From assembly GCF_003002815.1 (NCBI RefSeq), contig NZ_PVTF01000001.1:124001-188000 (forward strand): a DNA stretch of 64,000 bases, in the 5' to 3' direction. The stretch's first letter is position 1, and the number at the start of each line of letters is the position of its first letter. A model generated the notes under the pieces. It ran no database searches, had not been told where the DNA came from, and saw only the letters and a program-made list of their open reading frames with translations. Both the position numbers and the translations under genes were made by a program. The DNA comes from Umezawaea tangerina. Lineage in GTDB: Bacteria > Actinomycetota > Actinomycetes > Mycobacteriales > Pseudonocardiaceae. Positions 58,352 to 64,000 of the stretch are shown here, piece by piece.

Positions 58352-59236
58352 GTGACGAACTCCCCAGTGCCGCCGCCACCTGGTGGGCCGATCGGTGCGC
58401 AGCCGGAAGTCCCGGTCTGCGCGAGACACCCCGATCGGCAGACCAGGTTGCGCTGCGTCCGGTGCGAACGGCCCGCGTGTCCGGAGTGCCTCCGCGACGC
58501 GTCGGTCGGTTACCAGTGCGTCGACTGCGTCCGCGAGGCGCGGGGGACGGTCCGTCGACCTCGCACCTTCGTGGGTGCCGAGATCGGCGGCCGCCCGCTG
58601 GTGACACCGATCCTCATCGTGCTGAACGTGCTGGTCTTCGTCCTCACGGCCGTCCAGGCGAGCAGTGTGGCGAACAACCAGAACTCCGAGGTCTTCACGG
58701 ACTTCAAGCTGGTACCGGCCGCGGTGTACCTGGGTGACTGGTGGAGGTTGCTCACCTCGGGCTTCCTGCACATCGGCCCGGCGCACCTGGCGCTGAACAT
58801 GCTCGCGCTCTACGTGCTCGGCCGGGACCTCGAACCGGCTTTCGGCCGGGTGCGGTTCCTCGCGCTCTACCTGGTGTCCCTGTTCGGCGGTGGCGTCGCC
58901 ATCTACCTGTTCGGCAACGTCCTCACGCCGGTCGCGGGTGCGTCCGGCGCGGTGTACGGCCTGATGGGCGCCATGCTCGTCGCCGTGCTGCGGCTGAAGC
59001 TCAACCCCAGTTCGGCGCTGGCCGTCATCGGCCTGAACGTGGTCATCAGCTTCACGCTGCCGGGGATCTCGCTGCTCGGGCACCTCGGCGGCCTGGTGGT
59101 CGGCGCGGCGGTCGCCGCGGGCATGGTCTACGCCCCGCAGGAGCGCCGCGACGTGTGGCAGGCGGCGATGGTCGTCGCCACGGTCGTCGTCCTCATCGGC
59201 CTGGTGGTCGTGCGCACCGCGCAGCTGGGCGGCTGA
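58352..59236 (+). CDS. rhomboid-family intramembrane serine protease
   Basis: Protein of 294 residues with an N-terminal B-box-like zinc finger (CARHPDRQTRLRCVRCERPACPECL, about 22-46) and a six-helix rhomboid domain (about 85-290). The catalytic Ser is in GASGAVYGL (about 197) and the catalytic His in LLGHLGGLVVG (about 248); HIGPAHLALNM precedes them. It cleaves transmembrane substrates. GTG start. It converges with the PH-domain gene with 8 bp between stops. Confidence 0.92.
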   Translation: MTNSPVPPPPGGPIGAQPEVPVCARHPDRQTRLRCVRCERPACPECLRDASVGYQCVDCVREARGTVRRPRTFVGAEIGGRPLVTPILIVLNVLVFVLTAVQASSVANNQNSEVFTDFKLVPAAVYLGDWWRLLTSGFLHIGPAHLALNMLALYVLGRDLEPAFGRVRFLALYLVSLFGGGVAIYLFGNVLTPVAGASGAVYGLMGAMLVAVLRLKLNPSSALAVIGLNVVISFTLPGISLLGHLGGLVVGAAVAAGMVYAPQERRDVWQAAMVVATVVVLIGLVVVRTAQLGG

Positions 59237-59244
59237 CCAGGGCC

Positions 59245-59679
59245 TCAGGGCCTCAACGCGTGCAGGACCTCGGCGACGTCCCTCGGGTCGACGCCGAGGT
59301 CCAGCCACGTCAGCACCACCAGGTGCTCGTCCTCGCCGCGCTCCCAGTCGAGTTCCAGCGTGTGCGAGTCCCTCCCCAACCTGCGCGTCCGCACGGGCCG
59401 GATCTTGACCTCGTGCCACGGGAAGTTGTGCACACCCCGGAGCGTCCGCACGTGCAGACCCGTGTCGTCCACGCTCAGCCGCGGCCGCACGATCGTTCCG
59501 TAGGCGCCGAGCGCGACCCCCACGACGACCGCCACGCCCATCAGCAGCCGGGCGGTGTTCTCGTCGCTCCACAGCGCCGCGAGCAGTGCGAGAGCGGCCA
59601 ATCCCCAGGCCAGCGCGACGACGCCGGGTAGCGGGGCCCAGCTCCTGGTGGTCGGCTCGGCCGACGGAAGTGGTGTCAC
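59245..59679 (-). CDS. PH-domain membrane protein
   Basis: Protein of about 144 residues with two hydrophobic helices (about 20-60) and a bacterial PH-like domain (about 62-135, RPRLSVDDTGLHVRTLRGVHNFPWHEVKIRPV). It corresponds to mycobacterial Rv0010c by position. The GTG at 59679 is preferred because the frame further upstream runs through a DnaA-box cluster and has no family similarity. Function unknown. Confidence 0.82.
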   Translation of the reverse strand: MTPLPSAEPTTRSWAPLPGVVALAWGLAALALLAALWSDENTARLLMGVAVVVGVALGAYGTIVRPRLSVDDTGLHVRTLRGVHNFPWHEVKIRPVRTRRLGRDSHTLELDWERGEDEHLVVLTWLDLGVDPRDVAEVLHALRP

Positions 59680-59724
59680 GCCGTCGAGTGTCCCGTACGG
59701 GTGGTCCAGCTGGCGTGGGGAACC

Positions 59725-59795
59725 TGTGGACAACTGGAGCCCGCTACCGGCGCTTGTGCAAAATGGCGCAAAGTTGTCCACAGGAGTTGTCCCCA
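59725..59795. promoter_or_regulatory. cluster of three DnaA boxes
   Basis: Two perfect boxes (TGTGGACAA 59725-59733, TTGTCCACA 59774-59782) and TTGTCCCCA (59787-59795) lie in the gap between crgA and the PH-domain gene. They sit 45-115 bp upstream of the latter's start and 16 kb from oriC. Confidence 0.6.
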
Positions 59796-59885
59796 CTGGG
59801 GATTACTTTTGGGTGTGGACGGGCGCCGCCACTCGACGACCGCCACCGAAACGCGGTGACGCCGGGTGAACGACAGGCGGACACG

Positions 59886-59918
59886 CGCCAGCCCGGACGG
59901 GTCAGGTCCGGGCTGGCG
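59886..59918 (-). terminator. crgA terminator
   Basis: A 13-bp perfect stem (cgccagcccggac / gtccgggctggcg) with a 7-nt loop lies 21 bp past the crgA stop. Confidence 0.72.
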
Positions 59919-59939
59919 GGAACGCGGAGTGAGGTGTGG

Positions 59940-60206
59940 TCAGCGCCACTTCATGGTCATGAGCAGCCCGACGATCATCAGCGCGAAACCGATGCCGAAG
60001 TTCCAGGACCCCAGGTCCATCATCACCGGGATCTTCTCACCGGCGATGTAGTTGACCACCAGCCAAGCCAGGCCGAGCAGCATCACGCCCAGCATGACGG
60101 CGATGTAGAGGGGGTGCGAAGGCCCGGCTGCCTTGACCTTCACCGGCGTGCGGCGATCGGCAGGCGCGGTGTAAACGGCCTTCTTTCGGACCTTGGACTT
60201 CGGCAT
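59940..60206 (-). CDS. crgA: cell division protein CrgA
   Basis: Protein of 88 residues with a basic N-terminus ([19 protein letters not shown]) and two membrane helices ([21 protein letters not shown] and [20 protein letters not shown]) joined by the conserved [11 protein letters not shown] loop. CrgA coordinates FtsZ, FtsI and peptidoglycan enzymes at the division site in actinobacteria. It is divergent from the sortase gene; ACGTTAACGT at 60269-60278 is a palindrome in the shared promoter region. Confidence 0.95.
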   Translation of the reverse strand: MPKSKVRKKAVYTAPADRRTPVKVKAAGPSHPLYIAVMLGVMLLGLAWLVVNYIAGEKIPVMMDLGSWNFGIGFALMIVGLLMTMKWR

Positions 60207-60350
60207 GCTGTCCTCGCCTGGTGTATTGCCTTCCAGTGGCGCGAGTTTACGTCCACTGCTGGGGGAACACGTTAACGTAACCGAGCAGGTCCGCGAAGTG
60301 CTGTGCGGATCCGCTCGTTCGCATTCACACCCGGCTCGGGAGGTTTCTCG

Positions 60351-61466
60351 GTGAGCTACGACCCGCCACCGCCGCACAGCGGCCGTCCGGGCCAGCCGCC
60401 ACACGCGCCCCGCCCCAGGCCTTACCCGGCCTCTCCGGAGCCATTTCGCGGTAGGCCCGGCCCTGGTCAACGCCCGTCCTCGGCTGAAGCTACGCAGATC
60501 ATCGGCCGGGTCCCGGCCGCCCCCGCGCCCCGGCGGCCACCGCCCCGGCCGCTGCCCGCGGAGGGTGCCACTGAGGTCATCCCCAGGGTGGTCGACCGCG
60601 TCGACGACGAGCCGGAGACGGTCCGCGTGCAGCGGCCGACGCCCGTCCCGGTCGACGGTCCGCTCCGCAAGGCCGTGCGCGGCTTCGGCGAGCTGATGAT
60701 CACGGCCGGTCTGGTGATCCTGCTGTTCGTCGTCTACGAGGTGTACGTCACCGACATCCTCTCGGCGGAGAAGCAGGACGAGGCGACCACGGCGCTGGAC
60801 GACAAGTGGAACTCCAACACCGTCGAACCGGTCGACCCGCAGCGCCAGGTGCAGTACGACCTGATCGACGGCCAGGCGTTCGCGAAGATGTACATCCCGG
60901 TCTTCGGCCCGGACTACCACTTCTCGATCGTCGAGGGCACGACCGACAAGAACCTCGAGGTCGGTCCCGGCCACTACATCGGCACCGCGCTGCCCGGCAA
61001 CCCCGGCAACTTCTCCGTGGCGGGCCACCGGGTCGGCAAGGGCGCCCCGTTCAACGACCTCGACCTGCTCAGCTCGTGCGACGCCATCGTGGTGGAGACG
61101 CAGACCACCTGGGTCGTCTACCGGATGCTGCCCACCACGGGCGAGGAGGCCGGGTGGGCCGAGGGCAAGGCGAAGAACCCGAAGTGCGCCAAGGTCGCCC
61201 CGCTCAAGGACCTGGCCAACACCGGCGCCAGCCCGTACGCGAAGACCGTCGGCCAGGAGATCGTCACCCCGGCGCAGGGCGAGGTGATCAGCCCCGTGCC
61301 GCACTTCGCCGGTGAGGTGCCCGTCGCCCAGCAGGCGGCGCTGATGACCCTGACGACCTGCCACCCCCGGTTCTCGGACAAGCAGCGGCTGATCGTGCAC
61401 GCCGTGCTGACCATGAGCTACCCCAAGGCGAACGGCTTCGTGCCGCCCGAGCTGAAGGAGCAGTGA
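60351..61466 (+). CDS. class E sortase
   Basis: Protein of 371 residues with a Pro/Arg-rich cytoplasmic N-terminus (about 1-120), one membrane helix (about 125-147) and a sortase domain (about 180-365). Catalytic residues are His in [10 protein letters not shown] (about 226), Cys in [14 protein letters not shown] (about 337) and the downstream Arg. Class E sortases anchor LAXTG-type proteins to the cell wall. The GTG at 60351 has GGGAGG upstream. It overlaps the following micro-gene (TGATG). Confidence 0.9.
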   Translation: MSYDPPPPHSGRPGQPPHAPRPRPYPASPEPFRGRPGPGQRPSSAEATQIIGRVPAAPAPRRPPPRPLPAEGATEVIPRVVDRVDDEPETVRVQRPTPVPVDGPLRKAVRGFGELMITAGLVILLFVVYEVYVTDILSAEKQDEATTALDDKWNSNTVEPVDPQRQVQYDLIDGQAFAKMYIPVFGPDYHFSIVEGTTDKNLEVGPGHYIGTALPGNPGNFSVAGHRVGKGAPFNDLDLLSSCDAIVVETQTTWVVYRMLPTTGEEAGWAEGKAKNPKCAKVAPLKDLANTGASPYAKTVGQEIVTPAQGEVISPVPHFAGEVPVAQQAALMTLTTCHPRFSDKQRLIVHAVLTMSYPKANGFVPPELKEQ

Positions 61467-61624
61467 TGTACGGCTGGATCTGGCGCCACCTGCCGGGGCC
61501 CACGCCGGTCCGCGTGCTCGAGGCGCTCGTGCTGGCCCTCGCGATCATCGCGCTGCTGATGTTCGTGGTGTTCCCGTGGGCCGAGCCGCTGCTCCCGTTC
61601 AACAACGTCACGACACCCTCGTAG
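61466..61624 (+). CDS. small single-pass membrane protein downstream of sortase
   Basis: Protein of 52 residues beginning [21 protein letters not shown], with one hydrophobic helix ([18 protein letters not shown]) and a short extracytoplasmic tail. The ATG overlaps the sortase stop, so it is translationally coupled. Similar small proteins accompany class E sortases in actinobacteria; the function is unknown. Confidence 0.8.
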   Translation: MYGWIWRHLPGPTPVRVLEALVLALAIIALLMFVVFPWAEPLLPFNNVTTPS

Positions 61625-61629
61625 GACGC

Positions 61630-61667
61630 ACGAGACCCCCTGGCGCGGGTTCGCCAGGGGGTCTCGT
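61630..61667. terminator. bidirectional terminator
   Basis: A 16-bp perfect inverted repeat (acgagaccccctggcg and complement) with loop cgggtt lies between convergent 3' ends. Confidence 0.78.
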
Positions 61668-61677
61668 GCCGTCTTGC

Positions 61678-63021
61678 TCAGCCGCGCGAGACGGCCACCA
61701 TCGTGTGCCGGTCGACGACCTTCACCCGGTCGCGGCCCGCGTCGGCGCCGAGCGCGACCTCGTGCCGGTCGAGCCGCCGCCAGCCGTCGAACGTCGTGTA
61801 CTCGACCTTCCGCTGCTCCAGGAACCGCACGACCGCGTCCGGGTCGGGTGTGCTCGCGGTGGCCAGCAGCGGGGCGTCGGCGAGCAGGCTCGTCACGGTC
61901 TCCAGCGCGTCGCCCTTGGTGTGGCCGATGAGGCCGACCGGGCCGCGCTTGATCCACCCCGTCACGTACACGCCGGGGATCGCCTGCTCGTCGAGGTCCA
62001 GCACGCGGCCCGCCTGGTGCGGCACCGTGCCGGAGGCGTGGTCGAACGGCAGGTCGGCGAGGTGGGTGCCGAGGTAGCCGACCGCGCGGTAGACCGCCTG
62101 CACGGGCCAGTCGGTGAACTCGCCGGTGCCGCGGACGCCGCCGTCGCCGGTCAGCTCCATCGTCTCGGTGCGCAGCCCGGTCACCTCGCCGTCGCCGAGC
62201 ACCTCGACCGGCGCCTGCAGGAAGTGGAGGTGCAGTCGGCGCGGACGGTCGCGGGTGTCCCGAACGGCCCATTCCTGGAGTGTTTTCACGACCATTTCGA
62301 CCTGCTTGTTCGACCGGATCAGCGCCATGCTCGCCGCGCAGAACTCGATCCCCTCGGGGTGCACGACCACCTCGACGTTCGGCGAGTGGTCTAGCTCGCG
62401 CAGCTCCAACGGGGTGAACTTGGCCTGCGCCGGACCGCGCCTGCCGAACACGTGGACGTCGGTCACCGGACTGGACGCGAGGCCCTGGTGGACGTTGTCG
62501 GGGATGTCGGTGGTGAGCAGTTCGTCGGCGGTCTTCGCGAGGATGCGGGCGACGTCGACGGCGACGTTGCCGACCCCCAGGACGGCGACGCTGGAGGCGG
62601 TCAGCGGCCAGGTGCGCGGGACGTCGGGGTGGCCGTCGTACCAGGACACGAAGTCGGCCGCGCCGAAGCTCCCGCGCTGGTCGATGCCGGGGATGTCGAG
62701 GTCGCGGTCCTTCTCGGCGCCGGTGGAGAAGATCACCGCGTCGTACATCTCGCGGAGGTCGTCGAGCTTGAGGTCGACGCCGTACTCGACGTTGCCGAAC
62801 AGCCGGATGTCCGGTCGTTCGAGCACCCGCTGCAACGCGGTGACGATGCCCTTGATGCGCGGGTGGTCGGGCGCGACGCCGTACCGGATGAGGCCGTAGG
62901 GAGCGGGCAACCGCTCGAACAGGTCGATGCTCACGTCGGCGTCGGACTTGGCAAGGAGGTCGGCGGCGTAGATGCCCGCCGGGCCCGCGCCGACGACCGC
63001 GACTCGTGGAGAACGGCTCAT
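61678..63021 (-). CDS. fprA: FprA-type ferredoxin/NADP reductase
   Basis: Adrenodoxin-reductase-like flavoenzyme of 447 residues. The FAD-binding motif VAVVGAGPAGIYAADLLAK (about 7-25), RLPAPYGLIRYGVAPDHPRIK (about 38-58), NADP-binding VLGVGNVAVDVARIL (about 148-162) and TGWIKRGPVGLIGHTKGDA (about 358-376) are diagnostic. It transfers electrons between NADPH and ferredoxin. An iron-box-like sequence 11 bp upstream of the ATG suggests repression by a DtxR/IdeR regulator under iron sufficiency. Confidence 0.93.
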   Translation of the reverse strand: MSRSPRVAVVGAGPAGIYAADLLAKSDADVSIDLFERLPAPYGLIRYGVAPDHPRIKGIVTALQRVLERPDIRLFGNVEYGVDLKLDDLREMYDAVIFSTGAEKDRDLDIPGIDQRGSFGAADFVSWYDGHPDVPRTWPLTASSVAVLGVGNVAVDVARILAKTADELLTTDIPDNVHQGLASSPVTDVHVFGRRGPAQAKFTPLELRELDHSPNVEVVVHPEGIEFCAASMALIRSNKQVEMVVKTLQEWAVRDTRDRPRRLHLHFLQAPVEVLGDGEVTGLRTETMELTGDGGVRGTGEFTDWPVQAVYRAVGYLGTHLADLPFDHASGTVPHQAGRVLDLDEQAIPGVYVTGWIKRGPVGLIGHTKGDALETVTSLLADAPLLATASTPDPDAVVRFLEQRKVEYTTFDGWRRLDRHEVALGADAGRDRVKVVDRHTMVAVSRG

Positions 63022-63031
63022 ATCCCGAAGT

Positions 63032-63050
63032 TTAGGTGAGCCTAACCTCA
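63032..63050. promoter_or_regulatory. iron box (DtxR/IdeR operator)
   Basis: TTAGGTGAGCCTAACCTCA matches the consensus TTAGGTTAGGCTAACCTAA at 16 of 19 positions and is palindromic in its core. It lies between the divergent fprA and pabA genes. Confidence 0.78.
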
Positions 63051-63087
63051 CTTCTAACGAGAGGTTTGTCACCGCTACGCTGCTGAC

Positions 63088-63732
63088 ATGCGCGTGCTCG
63101 TGGTCGACAACTACGACAGCTTCGTCTACAACCTGGTCCAGTACCTGGCCCAGCTCGACGTGGAATGCGTGGTCCGGCGCAACGACGAGGTGGACTTCGA
63201 CGAGATCGCTACCGTCGGCGGAGTCCTCGTCAGCCCCGGTCCGAGCACTCCCGACCGAGCCGGTTCCAGCATGGACGTGATCCGGCACTGCGCCGCCAAC
63301 GGCGTCCCGGTGCTCGGCGTCTGCCTGGGGCACCAGGCCATCGGAGCCGTCTGGGGCGGCACCGTGGACCTGGCCCCCGAACTGCTGCACGGCAAGACCA
63401 GCATCGTGCACCACACCGGGAAAGGCGTGCTCAAGGGCGTGCCGAACCCGTTCATCGCCACCCGCTACCACTCGTTGACGGTGCTGCCGGACACGATCCC
63501 CGCCGAGTTCGAGGTGACGGCGACGACCGACACCGGCGTGGTCATGGGCATCCGCCACCGCGAGCTCCCGGTCGAGGGCGTCCAGTTCCACCCGGAGTCC
63601 GTGCTCACCGAGGGCGGCCACCGGATGCTGGCCAACTGGCTCGCCGTGTGCGGCCACGAGGTGCCCGAGGCCAAGGTCGCCACCCTGGAGAACGGGATGC
63701 GCACGCTGGCCGCGGCCGCCCGCAACGCCTGA
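63088..63732 (+). CDS. pabA: aminodeoxychorismate/anthranilate synthase component II (glutamine amidotransferase)
   Basis: Class I amidotransferase of 214 residues that supplies ammonia for 4-amino-4-deoxychorismate (folate) or anthranilate (tryptophan) synthesis. It begins VLVVDNYDSFVYNLVQYL, the nucleophile Cys lies in GVCLGHQAIG (about 80), and the His-Glu pair is in VQFHPESVLTEGG. The position upstream of pknB matches mycobacterial trpG/pabA. No component I gene is in the window. Confidence 0.94.
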   Translation: MRVLVVDNYDSFVYNLVQYLAQLDVECVVRRNDEVDFDEIATVGGVLVSPGPSTPDRAGSSMDVIRHCAANGVPVLGVCLGHQAIGAVWGGTVDLAPELLHGKTSIVHHTGKGVLKGVPNPFIATRYHSLTVLPDTIPAEFEVTATTDTGVVMGIRHRELPVEGVQFHPESVLTEGGHRMLANWLAVCGHEVPEAKVATLENGMRTLAAAARNA

Positions 63733-63746
63733 CCCCACGCACGGAC

Positions 63747-63778
63747 GAGGCCCTCACCGCGGACGCGGTGAGGGCCTC
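63747..63778. terminator. terminator after pabA
   Basis: The 14-bp perfect stem gaggccctcaccgc / gcggtgagggcctc has loop ggac. Confidence 0.78.
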
Positions 63779-63837
63779 CCTATGCGGTTGTCCGAACCCG
63801 GACCCGACCCGGACCGACCGCTCCGGGTGACGCGAAA

Positions 63838-63866
63838 GGGCCCTCGCGACGATCCCGCGAGGGCCC
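63838..63866. terminator. second terminator, before pknB 3' end
   Basis: The 11-bp stem gggccctcgcg / cgcgagggccc lies between the first terminator and the pknB stop. The same 14-bp tgcggttgtccgaa follows both stems (63783 and 63872). Confidence 0.72.
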
Positions 63867-63886
63867 CTCCGTGCGGTTGTCCGAAG

Positions 63887-64000
63887 CTAGTTCGACGGCG
63901 GTGCGCCGGAACCGCCGATCTTGAACTCGCCGATGGTCACGTTCACCCGCTGGTTCTTGGTGAGCTGCGTGCCCGACTTCGGGTCCTGGGTCTGCACCTT
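63887..64000 (-). CDS. pknB: serine/threonine kinase PknB, C-terminal PASTA end (partial)
   Basis: The last 37 codons of a leftward gene cut by the window edge. The sequence resembles the end of a PASTA repeat (PKSGTQLTKNQRVNVTIGEF) followed by a Gly/Pro tail. The position next to pabA is that of pknB in mycobacteria and relatives. Only the extracellular end is visible, so kinase identity rests on synteny and the PASTA fragment. Confidence 0.75.
   Translation of the reverse strand, partial: KVQTQDPKSGTQLTKNQRVNVTIGEFKIGGSGAPPSN

Overview
The window is GC-rich chromosomal DNA from a filamentous-type actinobacterium. Gene content and order, codon use, abundant GTG/TTG starts, a WhiJ/AbaA-like XRE-DUF397 pair and a class E sortase fit the order Pseudonocardiales (Saccharothrix/Lentzea/Actinosynnema-like). 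This is an inference from family resemblance only. It holds the replication origin and both flanks: rpmH and dnaA diverge at about 41.1-41.5 kb, and oriC lies between dnaA and dnaN at about 43.7-44.0 kb.

Layout. 0-12 kb: accessory regulators and enzymes (LysR; HxlR/NmrA divergent pair; PTS enzyme I; ribokinase; DUF2339 membrane protein; YVTN beta-propeller; VOC protein; MMPL exporter with divergent TetR). 12-18 kb: leuS behind a probable leucine leader-peptide attenuator, SdpI-like protein, YqgE, an MFS exporter and a small LuxR protein. 18-30 kb: the conserved actinobacterial block pcnA / Nudix - DUF6049 - murJ - pseudokinase - sigM - anti-sigma - trxB - trxA - cwlM (peptidoglycan precursor export and redox). 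30-34.5 kb: XRE-DUF397 insertion, GNAT, aminotransferase and a D-Ala-D-Ala ligase homologue. 34.6-38.1 kb: parB-parA-rsmG and a tyrosine-phosphatase gene embedded in a cluster of parS sites, followed by an IS481 remnant. 38.5-41.1 kb: rpmH-rnpA-yidD-yidC-khpB operon (leftward). 41.5-54.1 kb: dnaA-oriC-dnaN-gnd-recF-dciA-gyrB-gyrA-DUF3566. 54.1-64 kb: tRNA-Ile and tRNA-Ala with a DLW-39 micro-gene between them, DoxX, lipoprotein, MerR, a MITE-like element, CwsA-like protein, ppiA, rhomboid, PH-domain protein, crgA, sortase E, an FprA-type reductase with an iron box, pabA, and the C-terminal end of pknB.

How it fits together. The core couples replication initiation (dnaA/oriC/dnaN/recF/dciA/gyrase) to origin segregation (ParA/ParB and eight parS or parS-like sites), ribosome and membrane biogenesis (rpmH, rnpA, yidD, yidC, khpB, rsmG) and cell-wall growth or division (murJ, cwlM, crgA, cwsA-like, pknB, ddl-like). 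The points most worth a second look are the leuS leader peptide, DnaA-box clusters outside oriC, a DnaA-trio-like element, the phosphatase gene inside the parS cluster, a 163-bp nested inverted-repeat element, a 22-bp perfect palindrome next to the VOC gene, and the XRE/DUF397 locus with an internal duplication. Nothing here is a clearly new multi-gene defence or biosynthetic system.
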